NCBI GenBank assembly: GCA_031399065.1
Contig: JANNOM010000021.1
Coordinates: 1 to 64,000, forward strand
Reading direction: 5' to 3'
Length of the DNA: 64,000 nucleotides
Source of the DNA: JADCRZ01 sp031399065
GTDB lineage: Bacteria; Bacteroidota; Bacteroidia; Chitinophagales; Chitinophagaceae
Part shown: positions 1 through 8,347 of the stretch, piece by piece
Layout: each line of letters begins with the position of its first letter
Numbering within the stretch: the first letter of the stretch is position 1
Notes under the pieces: generated by a model
What the model was told of the DNA's origin: nothing
What the model saw: only the letters and a program-made list of their open reading frames with translations
The model's database searches: none
Made by a program: the position numbers and the translations under genes

Positions 1-367
1 GTGTAGGTGCATTAGAGGTGAATACAATGGGTTCCGAAGCCGTTCCTACGGCATTGATTTTTGCGCCTCTCTTAATGATTAACGCTGCCACATTAGATCC
101 CGAAAATTCTCCCTTCACGGTAACTCCCGCTTCTATATTAATGGTAGCTCCTTTTTCAATAAAAACCCGTCCGCTTAAAATGTATGTATTTCCTTTTCTA
201 AGCGTTGTGTCCGAAGTAATAGTGTTTCTTAGGGTAATCGTCTGGCCTGTATTGCCACCGCCCGTGCCAGGGCCCGGCAGATAAACGATTTCTCCGTCTT
301 CCTCAATTTTCCGGCATCCCATCACCAGCGTTAAACCTACTGCCGCAACTAATAAAAACTTTTTCAT
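1..367 (-). CDS. Surface lipoprotein, beta-helix-like, partial (C-terminus outside window)
   Basis: The frame opens at an ATG (365-367) and runs off the window start, so 122 residues are visible. The N-terminus is a lysine pair, a hydrophobic stretch and a lipobox-like LVMGC, so Cys18 is the probable lipidated residue. A Gly/Pro-rich linker follows. After it come short repeated strands (for example TLRKGNTYILSGRVFIEKGA, then TINIEAGVTVKG, then IVFTSNAP) of the kind seen in right-handed parallel beta-helix or pectate-lyase-like surface proteins. It lies 39 nt downstream of the TonB-dependent receptor on the same strand and is probably co-transcribed, which suggests a receptor-associated outer-membrane lipoprotein. 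Substrate and function are unknown. The lipoprotein call is firm; the beta-helix call is inference from the strand pattern. Confidence 0.72.
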   Translation of the reverse strand, partial: MKKFLLVAAVGLTLVMGCRKIEEDGEIVYLPGPGTGGGNTGQTITLRNTITSDTTLRKGNTYILSGRVFIEKGATINIEAGVTVKGEFSGSNVAALIIKRGAKINAVGTASEPIVFTSNAPT

Positions 368-406
368 ACAATGATTCTTGTTTTGTAAAATTTAAATATT
401 GTTTTA

Positions 407-3229
407 TTAAATGGAATATCCGAACGTGAAACTGAAACTGGTTCCAAACTTCCTGCTGAAGCGGGTTGCGTCGATGGACTTATCAAATTCAAGCTTGTCG
501 CTCACGTTCTGATAAAAATATAGTCGTTGATTTAATATATCGGATATGTTCATTTTCAGTTCGCCTTTGCCTTTAATGATCTTCTTGGCAATCTGGAAAT
601 CGACCACGGCGCGGGGAGCTTCCCATACCGGAGGCTGATCATTACTCAGATCCCCATAAAAAGCAATCCTTCTTCCTATCTGGTTAAACAAAAGAGTGGC
701 ACTTACCCCCGGTGCAGGTGCGTCGTATAAAAGGCTTGCATTGATCAGGTAGTTAGACTGACCCTGAAATGCCTCATCAAATATTTTCCTACCTCTGTCA
801 AATTGCTCAATATTACTTTCGATATAAGCGAGGTTAGCCTGGAAAGTAAAATTGCTCAAACGGTCGCTGACAAAATCGAGACGTTTCCGGAACTCAAATT
901 CGGGGCCGAACGTATAACCATTAGACGCATTTTGATAAAGGAACTGGTTGCCACTTATTTTATTAAAGCGCTGAATGATGGGGTCTTTAAAATATTTATA
1001 GAAGACTCCCAAAGTAATCACTTCTCCTGCCCGCGGATAGATTTCGTAACGGAGATCAAAATTGCTCACTTTCGTCCTGGTTAAGAATTTGCTTCCCGTG
1101 ACAGTACCATTCAGATCAAAGTCATAGTAAGTAAAAGATGCCAGTTCCCTGAACTCCGGTCTAACCACGGTTTGCGAACCCGACGCACGGATATTTGTCT
1201 TGCTATTTAATTTGTAAGTAAGATTAACTCCAGGCAAAAAATCTCTTACCTCCGTATTGCTGAATTTCTGATTGCTCCTTTTCACACTGCCCACTAATTG
1301 ATCGTAATTCTCCACCCTCACACCCCATACTGCGCGCAGCTTTTCGGTAAATTGATTATCGAACTGTATAAACCCGGTATTTAAGATGGTATTAGCCACA
1401 TAGCGGTAATTCTCCCCTTTGATCATATCGAACCCAAACAGACCGTCGCTGCCGTTCCCAAAATTCTCCGGACTGAATATACGGTCGGGAGGTAATGCAC
1501 GTAGAGGCGGATTATCCCCTTCCAGATAAGCTGAGAAAAACTTGGCGTCAAATAACCTGTCTTTTACCTGGAAAAGATAACCACCCTTAATCGTTTGTTT
1601 ATAACCAAACAGATTAAAAGTCTGGGACAGGTCGCCGCCGGCTGTATAAATATAGTCGCTCAGGTTCTGAAACAACCGGCTACCAGTACGCTGGGAAAGT
1701 GTATTACTGATCAATGCTTCATAAGGAAGATTGGTACCGTTATTTGCTTTTGAGTACAGAATTCTGCGCTGATCGGGTTGGTTTCCGCTGAGCGCATTAA
1801 AGGATCCATACCAGTGAAACTTAAGATTTCGGCCCAGCAAATTGTGGTCGCCGCCGATCTGGCCATTGAAAAATATATTTTCACGAAATGTCAATTCACT
1901 GGCACGTACACTGTCTAAGGTAACCATTGCACGAAAGTCTTCCACACCTGTTCTGTCGGTGATGTACTTGGTGCCATTAACATTGAACAAGGTTTTGATA
2001 TTAATCTTATTATTGGCATTTAGCTGAAGCGACAGGTTGCCCAGGGCTCCCCATAAAACTTCTTCCGAATACCGGTCATCGTCGAAAGCGGAATTGAAAG
2101 AATACGTCTGGTTGGCGTTAATTACGTTATCGTTCGTTTCATTTTTAGTATATCTCATCTGCCTGTTATAGGTAATGGCGAATATCCCGCCGAGGCTTTT
2201 ACCAGACCATATTTTTGTATTGAAACCGCCGCTCGCCTGTAGCTGCTGATTGAAGGGAACCGACACTTTATTGCCAGTCCATATATTTTTCAACCCTTTT
2301 GCTACTTCTGATTTCTGAGCAACCGTTGTTTCCCTGTCATTAAACGTGCTTTTGTTTTTATAACTGGATGGCAGATTCCTGAATCCGTCATCCAGTCCCA
2401 GGAAATCGTATTTTCCACCTTTGTAACTATAAAAGTTATTTCCGATGCTCTGGGTATTAAATCCACCGCCTACCTGGATATTGAAAAAATTCTGACTCGG
2501 TACATCTTTGGTATTAACCTGGATAAGACCACCTGCCCATTCCGCAGGAAATTCCGGCACAAATGCTTTATTTATAATAATATTATCGATCATCGCCGCA
2601 GGGATAAGATCGAACGAAAATGTTTTTCTATCAGGCTCGGTACTGGATAGCGGCACGCCGTTAAGCATGGCGAGGTTATACCGGTCAGCCAGTCCTCTAA
2701 TCACCAGAAATTTACCATCTACGAGACTGGCACCCGGTGTCCGTTTCAAAACTTCCCCCGTATTTCTGTCCGGCGAGCGACGAATGCTTTCGGCAGATAT
2801 TACGGAAGCCACCGTATTGGTATTCTTCTGGAACTGTATAATTGAGTTAACCGTTTCTCTTCTTATTGTATTCCTGGTACCCGTTACCGTTACTTCTCCC
2901 AGGTTTTTACTGGTAACCTGGAGAATAACCGGTAGGTCGATAACTTCTCCGGTAGTTACGGCTACTTCATCCACTCTCTTGTCATCATAACCTACACTGG
3001 TAAACGTGATTGAATATTGTTTACCCGACTCAAGCGTTAAAAGGTATCTTCCTTCAATGTCGGTTACCGATCCTTTCGCAACGCCTTCTATTTTTATGGA
3101 AACTCCCTGAACTGGTTCGTTCTTCTCATTCAGTACTTTTCCAGACACTTTACCGGTTTGAGACATGGACGTTACAGAGATGAAAGCAGAAAATATAGTA
3201 AGTAATAAAGAGTGAAAAGTTTTGCTCAC
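407..3229 (-). CDS. TonB-dependent receptor with CarboxypepD_reg-like domain
   Basis: This 940-residue outer-membrane receptor has a signal peptide (about 1-23), a carboxypeptidase-regulatory-like Ig-fold domain (about 27-110, GKVSGKVLNEKNEPVQGVSI), a VTVTGTR stretch, a plug domain (about 125-240, with LKRTPGASLVDGKFLVIRGL) and a long barrel ending in an alternating aromatic strand (SFSFTFGYSI), as outer-membrane barrels do. Such receptors import bulky ligands using TonB-ExbBD energy. The start is GTG at 3227-3229. It is preferred because it gives an intact signal peptide and lies 20 nt downstream of a TAnnTTTG element. The nearest downstream gene is a lipoprotein, but no SusD homologue is seen. 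Upstream are four 11-bp-spaced TTWACA-like hexamers resembling a Pho box, and the divergent neighbours are phosphate genes. A phosphate-starvation role is therefore a reasonable inference; the actual ligand cannot be read from the sequence. Confidence 0.93.
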   Translation of the reverse strand: MSKTFHSLLLTIFSAFISVTSMSQTGKVSGKVLNEKNEPVQGVSIKIEGVAKGSVTDIEGRYLLTLESGKQYSITFTSVGYDDKRVDEVAVTTGEVIDLPVILQVTSKNLGEVTVTGTRNTIRRETVNSIIQFQKNTNTVASVISAESIRRSPDRNTGEVLKRTPGASLVDGKFLVIRGLADRYNLAMLNGVPLSSTEPDRKTFSFDLIPAAMIDNIIINKAFVPEFPAEWAGGLIQVNTKDVPSQNFFNIQVGGGFNTQSIGNNFYSYKGGKYDFLGLDDGFRNLPSSYKNKSTFNDRETTVAQKSEVAKGLKNIWTGNKVSVPFNQQLQASGGFNTKIWSGKSLGGIFAITYNRQMRYTKNETNDNVINANQTYSFNSAFDDDRYSEEVLWGALGNLSLQLNANNKINIKTLFNVNGTKYITDRTGVEDFRAMVTLDSVRASELTFRENIFFNGQIGGDHNLLGRNLKFHWYGSFNALSGNQPDQRRILYSKANNGTNLPYEALISNTLSQRTGSRLFQNLSDYIYTAGGDLSQTFNLFGYKQTIKGGYLFQVKDRLFDAKFFSAYLEGDNPPLRALPPDRIFSPENFGNGSDGLFGFDMIKGENYRYVANTILNTGFIQFDNQFTEKLRAVWGVRVENYDQLVGSVKRSNQKFSNTEVRDFLPGVNLTYKLNSKTNIRASGSQTVVRPEFRELASFTYYDFDLNGTVTGSKFLTRTKVSNFDLRYEIYPRAGEVITLGVFYKYFKDPIIQRFNKISGNQFLYQNASNGYTFGPEFEFRKRLDFVSDRLSNFTFQANLAYIESNIEQFDRGRKIFDEAFQGQSNYLINASLLYDAPAPGVSATLLFNQIGRRIAFYGDLSNDQPPVWEAPRAVVDFQIAKKIIKGKGELKMNISDILNQRLYFYQNVSDKLEFDKSIDATRFSRKFGTSFSFTFGYSI

Positions 3230-3249
3230 AACAATCAGTTTATTTGCCG

Positions 3250-3257
3250 CAAAAGTA
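3250..3257 (-). promoter_or_regulatory. Bacteroidota -7 element for the TonB-dependent receptor
   Basis: On the minus strand this reads TACTTTTG, a perfect match to the Bacteroidota -7 consensus TAnnTTTG, 20 nt before the GTG start. No good -33 TTG is present at the usual distance. Four direct hexamers sit there instead, as expected of an activator-dependent promoter. Confidence 0.6.
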
Positions 3258-3266
3258 TACTTACTA

Positions 3267-3305
3267 TGTTAACATGATGTTACCCCAATGTTAAGGAATT
3301 GTAAA
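3267..3305 (-). promoter_or_regulatory. Pho-box-like operator: four 11-bp-spaced TTWACA-type hexamers
   Basis: Read on the minus strand the hexamers are TTTACA (3305-3300), TTAACA (3294-3289), GTAACA (3283-3278) and TTAACA (3272-3267), each exactly 11 bp from the next. The last ends 9 bp before the -7 element. Direct hexamers with 11-bp period are how PhoB/PhoP-type response regulators bind DNA, and TTWACA is close to the Bacillus PhoP half-site. The position, about -24 to -61 from the predicted start, suits activation. That phosphate starvation is the signal is inference, supported by the divergent phosphate transport genes. Confidence 0.55.
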
Positions 3306-3456
3306 GGCCCCCGTCTGGCAAGCGTTTCAACTCATCAATATTAAAGGCCTGCGAGAGCCTCCCTTTTTGTCAAAAAAGCGATTCGAAACCGCCCAGAGCG
3401 CCGTATTAACAAATTGTTACCAAAAGTCTTTTTAGTTAATACCGCTGCAATAACTT

Positions 3457-3464
3457 TATTTTTG
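3457..3464 (+). promoter_or_regulatory. -7 element for the DUF47-pit operon
   Basis: TATTTTTG matches TAnnTTTG and ends 18 nt before the ATG at 3483, supporting that start. Two TTAACA/TTACCA hexamers with 11-bp spacing lie at 3406-3422, but at a poor distance from this box. Confidence 0.5.
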
Positions 3465-3482
3465 CCGCAAACAATTCGAAAT

Positions 3483-4130
3483 ATGGGCTTTACCTCCTTT
3501 ATGAAAATCTTTATGCCAAAGGATAGAATTTTCTATTCCTTGTTTGAAGAAGTAGCCGTTACCGTGGCCCAGATGGGGAAGATGCTAAAGGAAATGGTTT
3601 CGGAGGCGGATCCGGATAAGCGTGCCGCCATCAACCTCAAAATAGAGGATATGGAGCACGTAAATGATGACCTTACCCACAAAATATTTACCGAATTAGG
3701 CCGCAATTTTATCACTCCTTTCGACCGGGAAGATATTCACTACCTCACCAACTCACTCGACGATATCGCGGATTATATACATGCTTCTTCCAAAAAAATC
3801 AATTTCTACCGGGTAAACCCGAATGACGTAGGTATCCAGAAAATGGCCGACCTGATCGAGCAAAGCTCCGAACAGATCAAGATAGCCGTTACCGAACTGC
3901 GAGATATGAAGAACATGCGCAAAATTACCGATGCACTCGTAAAAGTCAATAGTATAGAAAACCAGGCCGACGATATTTTCGATATGAGTATCGACCGCCT
4001 GTTCGAAACAGAGCCAGACGCTAAAGAAGTGATCAAGAAAAGGGAAATTTACCAGGCAATGGAAATTGTAACCGATAAATGCGAGGATGTGGCGAATGTG
4101 ATAGAGTCTATTATTATAAAATATGCTTAA
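3483..4130 (+). CDS. DUF47 family PhoU-like protein, partner of Pit transporter
   Basis: The protein has 215 residues and is largely helical. It opens with MGFTSFMKIFMPKDRIFYSL and continues with acidic/lysine-rich amphipathic helices (DMEHVNDDLTHKIF, SLDDIADYIHASSKKI, IENQADDIFD). This is the PhoU-like DUF47 family, whose genes usually sit beside Pit phosphate transporters and are thought to modulate them. Here the Pit gene starts 3 nt after the stop codon. I chose the ATG at 3483 over an upstream TTG because the TAnnTTTG element at 3457-3464 would lie inside the longer form. A cytoplasmic regulatory role in phosphate uptake is family knowledge; nothing in the sequence proves it. Confidence 0.9.
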   Translation: MGFTSFMKIFMPKDRIFYSLFEEVAVTVAQMGKMLKEMVSEADPDKRAAINLKIEDMEHVNDDLTHKIFTELGRNFITPFDREDIHYLTNSLDDIADYIHASSKKINFYRVNPNDVGIQKMADLIEQSSEQIKIAVTELRDMKNMRKITDALVKVNSIENQADDIFDMSIDRLFETEPDAKEVIKKREIYQAMEIVTDKCEDVANVIESIIIKYA

Positions 4131-4133
4131 GTA

Positions 4134-5150
4134 ATGACTTTTCTTGTAATTATCATTGTTCTCGCCCTTATATTCGACTATATCAACGGTTTTCATGATT
4201 CGGCCAACTCTATCGCCACCATCGTTTCCACCAAGGTGCTAACACCCTTCCAGGCGGTTTTGTGGGCGGCGGTTTTCAATTTCGCGGCTTTTTTCATTTC
4301 CAAATACCTGATCGGGGAGTTTAAAATAGGGAATACGATCGCCCGCTCGGTGAATGAGCAGTTCGTAACCCTGGAAGTAATTTTTTCCGGGCTTATAGCT
4401 GCCATCGCCTGGAACCTGCTCACCTGGTGGTTCGGCATACCCTCCAGCTCTTCCCATACCCTGCTCGGCGGATTTATGGGTGCGGCCATTGCCAATGCAG
4501 GAGTATTAAGCAAGAGCGGTGTGGATGTTATCAATTATGCCAAAGTAATACCTACTTTCCTGTTCATTTTTCTGGCCCCGGTAATAGGTATGGTGGTAGC
4601 CTATATCATTACCGTAATCATTCTCAATATTTGCCGTAAGGCGAACCCCTATAAGGCCGAAAGCTGGTTTCGCCGGTTACAACTGCTTTCTTCCGCACTT
4701 TTTAGTCTTGGCCACGGTGGCAACGACGCCCAAAAGGTAATGGGTATTATCGCCGCTGCCATGGTGGCGCATGGCTCGCTGAGCAACGTAACAGATATTC
4801 CCAACTGGGTGCCGCTGGCCTGCTTTACCGCCATTGCGCTGGGTACGCTCAGCGGAGGCTGGAAGATCGTTAAAACAATGGGTACCCGCATTACGAAAGT
4901 GACCCCGCTGGAGGGGGTGGCGGCAGAATCGGCCGGAGCATTTACCCTGTTCCTCACAGAACACCTGGGTATCCCGGTGAGCACGACGCATACTATTACC
5001 GGTGCCATCATTGGCGTGGGTGCCACCAAACGGCTTTCTGCGGTTAGATGGGGAGTAACGGTGAACCTGATGTGGGCATGGATACTTACCATACCCGTAA
5101 GTGCCGTATTTGCGGCTATCGTGTTTTATATTGTGCGGCTCGTACGATAA
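4134..5150 (+). CDS. Inorganic phosphate transporter, Pit family
   Basis: This 338-residue polytopic inner-membrane protein carries both halves of the PHO-4/Pit signature. DYINGFHDSANSIATIV lies at residues 15-31, SLGHGGNDAQKVMG in the second half, and a conserved STTHTITGAIIG near residue 285. Pit proteins take up phosphate, usually as a metal-phosphate complex, by proton symport. The length is that of the short bacterial Pit type. The gene is tightly coupled (3-nt gap) to the preceding DUF47 gene, a pairing seen in many bacteria. Confidence 0.94.
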   Translation: MTFLVIIIVLALIFDYINGFHDSANSIATIVSTKVLTPFQAVLWAAVFNFAAFFISKYLIGEFKIGNTIARSVNEQFVTLEVIFSGLIAAIAWNLLTWWFGIPSSSSHTLLGGFMGAAIANAGVLSKSGVDVINYAKVIPTFLFIFLAPVIGMVVAYIITVIILNICRKANPYKAESWFRRLQLLSSALFSLGHGGNDAQKVMGIIAAAMVAHGSLSNVTDIPNWVPLACFTAIALGTLSGGWKIVKTMGTRITKVTPLEGVAAESAGAFTLFLTEHLGIPVSTTHTITGAIIGVGATKRLSAVRWGVTVNLMWAWILTIPVSAVFAAIVFYIVRLVR

Positions 5151-5180
5151 CTATTTTATTATTATTAAAATACAACCCGG

Positions 5181-6041
5181 ATGAAAGGAATTATACTGGC
5201 GGGTGGCTCGGGTACCAGGCTACACCCGCTCACACTAGCTACCAGCAAACAGATGATGCCCGTTTACGACAAACCGATGATCTACTATCCCCTGTCGATC
5301 CTGATGCTGGCCGGCATAAAAGAGATACTTATCATTTCCACTCCGCACGACCTGCCCAATTTCGAAAAACTGCTGGGCGATGGCTCCCGGCTGGGATGCC
5401 GGTTCGTGTACGAAGTGCAGGAGCAACCCAACGGACTGGCACAGGCTTTTGTAATTGGTGAAAAGTTTATAGGCGGCGATAGTGCCGCACTTATACTGGG
5501 CGATAATATTTTTTACGGGGATGGCCTCTCCCACCTCCTGCAGGATCTGAAAAAGCCGGACGGGGGTGTAGTGTTCGCCTACCCGGTCAGCGACCCCGAG
5601 CGATATGGTGTCGTTGAATTTGATGAAGATAATAATGTAATCTCCATAGAAGAAAAACCGGAACACCCTAAATCGAACTATGCAGTTCCGGGATTATACT
5701 TTTATGACAACTCCGTAGTGGAAATTGCCAAAAACATCGCCCCTTCTCCCCGGGGAGAATACGAGATCACTGACGTAAACAAAGAATACCTAAAACGCGG
5801 TAAGCTGAAAGTAGGCGTATTAAGCAGGGGAACCGCCTGGCTGGATACCGGCACTTTTAATTCGCTGATGCAGGCCGGCCAGTTTGTACAGGTGATCGAA
5901 GAAAGGCAGGGGTTAAAAATAGGATGCATAGAAGAAATAGCCTACCGTATGGGCTTTATAGATAAGGAAGCACTTCGCAGTATCGCCCAGCCCCTTGTGA
6001 AGAGCGGTTATGGCCAGTACCTGCTCCGGATGATAGACTGA
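5181..6041 (+). CDS. rfbA: Glucose-1-phosphate thymidylyltransferase
   Basis: The enzyme joins dTTP and glucose 1-phosphate to make dTDP-glucose, the first step of dTDP-L-rhamnose and related sugar synthesis. The nucleotidyltransferase signature GGSGTRLHPLT is at residues 8-18, with K23 after it. Further family motifs are QEQPNGLAQAFVIG, LGDNIFYGDGL, EKPEHPKSNYAVPGLYFYD and GTAWLDTGTF. The length of 286 is normal for RmlA. The later genes rfbB, rfbC and rfbD are not here. The gene sits 30 nt after pit and 48 nt before galE. No TAnnTTTG box precedes it, so it may be read from upstream. Confidence 0.95.
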   Translation: MKGIILAGGSGTRLHPLTLATSKQMMPVYDKPMIYYPLSILMLAGIKEILIISTPHDLPNFEKLLGDGSRLGCRFVYEVQEQPNGLAQAFVIGEKFIGGDSAALILGDNIFYGDGLSHLLQDLKKPDGGVVFAYPVSDPERYGVVEFDEDNNVISIEEKPEHPKSNYAVPGLYFYDNSVVEIAKNIAPSPRGEYEITDVNKEYLKRGKLKVGVLSRGTAWLDTGTFNSLMQAGQFVQVIEERQGLKIGCIEEIAYRMGFIDKEALRSIAQPLVKSGYGQYLLRMID

Positions 6042-6062
6042 CAGGCGCGATGTCATTTTCCT

Positions 6063-6070
6063 TATCTTTG
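6063..6070 (+). promoter_or_regulatory. -7 element for galE
   Basis: TATCTTTG matches TAnnTTTG and ends 19 nt before the galE ATG. No clear -33 element was found. Confidence 0.5.
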
Positions 6071-6089
6071 ACACTAACGCACTAACTAC

Positions 6090-7145
6090 ATGAGTAAAAT
6101 TTTAGTTACCGGAGGATGCGGGTACATAGGCTCGCACACCATCGTGGACCTAATAGAAAACGGGTACGAAGTAATATCCGTCGATAACAATTCCCGCTCC
6201 ACCCCGCGCATCCTGGAAGGGGTAGAAAAAATTACGGGGAGAAAGATCAAGAACTATAAAGTGGATCTTTGCAATTTCGACGACACTTTTGCCATCTTCC
6301 AGGAAAACACAGATATAACAGGCATTATACATTTTGCCGCGTATAAATCCGTAGGAGAGTCTGTAGCCCTGCCATTAATTTATTTCGAGAATAACCTCAC
6401 TTCCCTGATCAACTTACTTAAATGCGTACACGAATTTAATATACCTCATTTTGTATTCTCGTCTTCGTGCACCGTATACGGCAACCCCGATGCTATACCG
6501 GTAACGGAAAGCACCCCTATGAAGCACGCCGAATCACCTTATGGACTTACCAAGCAGATGGGTGAGCAGATCATCACCGAATTTTCCCGCGCAAACAGCA
6601 CCCATTGTGTTTTATTGCGTTATTTCAACCCGGTAGGTGCGCACCCATCTATCCTGATAGGAGAACTGCCTATCGGCAAACCGGCCAACCTGGTACCTGC
6701 CATCACGCAAACTGCAGTGGGCAAACTGCCGCAGATGACCGTATTCGGCGACGATTACGATACCCGCGACGGCTCCTGCGTAAGAGACTATATACATGTA
6801 TCCGATATTTCGCACGCCCATACCCTGGCTATCGGGTATATGACGGAAGGAAAGAGCATTAACAAATGCGAAATATTCAATCTTGGTAGCGGGGACGGTA
6901 CCACGGTCCTGGAAGCTATCAGGGCTTTCGAAAAAGTAAGTGGCGTGGCTCTCAATTATGTGATAGGACCGCGTAGGCCGGGAGATGTGGTCGCCATCTA
7001 CGCCAACAACGAATACGCACGCAAAGGGCTTAACTGGGAGCTTAAGTATTCCCTGGAGGAAATGATGTCCACCGCCTGGAAATGGGAGTTAAGGTTAAAG
7101 ACAGATGAAAAATTCTATAGTGGTAAACCTTCTGAACTTAATTAA
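6090..7145 (+). CDS. galE: UDP-glucose 4-epimerase
   Basis: This 351-residue extended short-chain dehydrogenase interconverts UDP-glucose and UDP-galactose with bound NAD. The Rossmann motif GGCGYIG is at residues 8-14, a serine-rich catalytic strand (VFSSSCTVYG) at about 122-131, and the YxxxK pair at Y151/K155 (YGLTKQMGEQ). The GalE-type segments LRYFNPVGAHPS, RDYIHVSDISHAH and NLGSGDGTTVLE are also present. The gene has its own -7 element. It probably works with rfbA in supplying nucleotide sugars for surface polysaccharide. Confidence 0.94.
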   Translation: MSKILVTGGCGYIGSHTIVDLIENGYEVISVDNNSRSTPRILEGVEKITGRKIKNYKVDLCNFDDTFAIFQENTDITGIIHFAAYKSVGESVALPLIYFENNLTSLINLLKCVHEFNIPHFVFSSSCTVYGNPDAIPVTESTPMKHAESPYGLTKQMGEQIITEFSRANSTHCVLLRYFNPVGAHPSILIGELPIGKPANLVPAITQTAVGKLPQMTVFGDDYDTRDGSCVRDYIHVSDISHAHTLAIGYMTEGKSINKCEIFNLGSGDGTTVLEAIRAFEKVSGVALNYVIGPRRPGDVVAIYANNEYARKGLNWELKYSLEEMMSTAWKWELRLKTDEKFYSGKPSELN

Positions 7146-7146
7146 T

Positions 7147-7154
7147 TAGATTTG
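7147..7154 (+). promoter_or_regulatory. -7 element for the transketolase half
   Basis: TAGATTTG lies directly after the galE stop and 23 nt before the next ATG, suggesting independent transcription. Confidence 0.5.
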
Positions 7155-7177
7155 CCCCGCATTTAAAAAAGCTATTC

Positions 7178-8137
7178 ATGTTAAAAGACATACAGATCAC
7201 CGGACAGAAAGATACACGCAGCGGATTTGGAGACGGAATATTGGAAGCGGGCAGGAAGAATGCAAATGTAGTAGCCCTTACAGCCGACCTCGCCGGGTCG
7301 CTGAAGCTGGGTGCTTTTATAAAAGAATTCCCGGAACGTTATATACAGGTAGGTATCGCCGAAGCCAATATGATCAGCATGGCCGCCGGTATGACCATCG
7401 GAGGCAAGATCCCCTTCACCACCACCTTCGCCAATTTTTCTACCGGCAGGGTATACGACCAAATCCGCCAGTGCGTGGCTTATTCCGGTAAAAATGTAAA
7501 AATATGCGCTTCCCACGCCGGACTAACCCTCGGCGAAGACGGTGCCACTCACCAGATACTGGAAGATATCGGCATGATGAAAATGCTGCCCGGAATGACC
7601 GTGATAGTACCCTGCGATTATGCCCAAACCAAAGCGGCAACGCTGGCGGTAGCAGAATACGAGGGCCCGGTTTACCTCCGTTTCGGTCGCCCCGTATGGC
7701 CCATTTTCACCAGTGATCTACCCTTCGAAATAGGCAAAGCCCAGGTATTTTCCGAAGGCACAGACCTTACCATCTTCGCCTGCGGCCACCTGGTGTGGAA
7801 AGCCATAGAAGCTGGCATCGTTCTACAGGAAAAAGGTATTTCAGTAGAAATAATCAACATACATACCATCAAGCCGCTCGATAAAGAAGCAGTACTAAAC
7901 TCCATCCGCAAAACCCGCTGTGCCGTAACCGCCGAAGAACACAACGTATTGGGCGGTTTGGGCGACAGCATAGCCCAGGTAGCAGCCCGCCACTTCCCGA
8001 TCCCCATAGAATACATAGGAACTAACGACACATTCGGCGAAAGCGGAACCCCCACCCAGTTACTAAAAAAGTACGGCCTGGAAGCAGCCAATATCATAGA
8101 AGCCGCAGAACGCGCAATAGTCCGAAAAAACGCCTAG
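7178..8137 (+). CDS. Transketolase, C-terminal subunit (split type)
   Basis: The protein has 319 residues and comprises the pyrimidine-binding domain and the C-terminal domain of a thiamine-diphosphate transketolase. Typical segments are QVGIAEANMISMAAGMTIGG (with the catalytic Glu that activates the cofactor), SHAGLTLGEDGATHQILEDI, VYLRFGRPVWP, HTIKPLDKEAV and TAEEHNVLGGLGDSIAQV. In organisms with a split enzyme the N-terminal, diphosphate-binding subunit is usually the adjacent upstream gene. Here the upstream gene is galE and no N-terminal subunit occurs in the window, so the partner must be encoded elsewhere. Activity as transketolase in the pentose phosphate pathway is therefore inferred. 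Confidence 0.88.
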   Translation: MLKDIQITGQKDTRSGFGDGILEAGRKNANVVALTADLAGSLKLGAFIKEFPERYIQVGIAEANMISMAAGMTIGGKIPFTTTFANFSTGRVYDQIRQCVAYSGKNVKICASHAGLTLGEDGATHQILEDIGMMKMLPGMTVIVPCDYAQTKAATLAVAEYEGPVYLRFGRPVWPIFTSDLPFEIGKAQVFSEGTDLTIFACGHLVWKAIEAGIVLQEKGISVEIINIHTIKPLDKEAVLNSIRKTRCAVTAEEHNVLGGLGDSIAQVAARHFPIPIEYIGTNDTFGESGTPTQLLKKYGLEAANIIEAAERAIVRKNA

Positions 8138-8156
8138 TATAAAAGGCACTCCTCCA

Positions 8157-8252
8157 AAAAAGCAGCCTATATAATTTATACGGGGAAAATCTAACAATCC
8201 CGAACATCAAGAAGATTATTTTTCCCCGTATAAATTATATAGGCTGCTTTTT
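8157..8252. repeat. 33-bp perfect inverted repeat with 30-nt loop
   Basis: The left arm (8157-8189) and right arm (8220-8252) are exact reverse complements over 33 bp. They end in A5 and T5 runs and enclose a 30-nt loop (8190-8219). The element lies between the transketolase stop and the sigma-factor promoter. The outer A/T runs let it work as a terminator in either direction. Arms this long are unusual for a terminator and also fit a miniature inverted-repeat element. No target-site duplication is visible. Confidence 0.75.
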
Positions 8253-8320
8253 CACAACGTAACATACCCGTATAAAACAAAACAGGAATAAACCTTTAAG
8301 CGATATAAAGGTCTCACACT

Positions 8321-8328
8321 TATATTTG
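8321..8328 (+). promoter_or_regulatory. -7 element for the first ECF sigma operon
   Basis: TATATTTG matches TAnnTTTG and ends 19 nt before the ATG at 8348. Confidence 0.5.
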
Positions 8329-8347
8329 TGTACAAAATTGCCTTTAG

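Noticed and set aside
3406..3422. Pho-box hexamers on the plus strand before the DUF47-pit operon
   Set aside because: Only two hexamers (TTAACA and TTACCA) keep the 11-bp spacing and they stand 35 bp from the -7 box, so a functional operator here is too weak to list.
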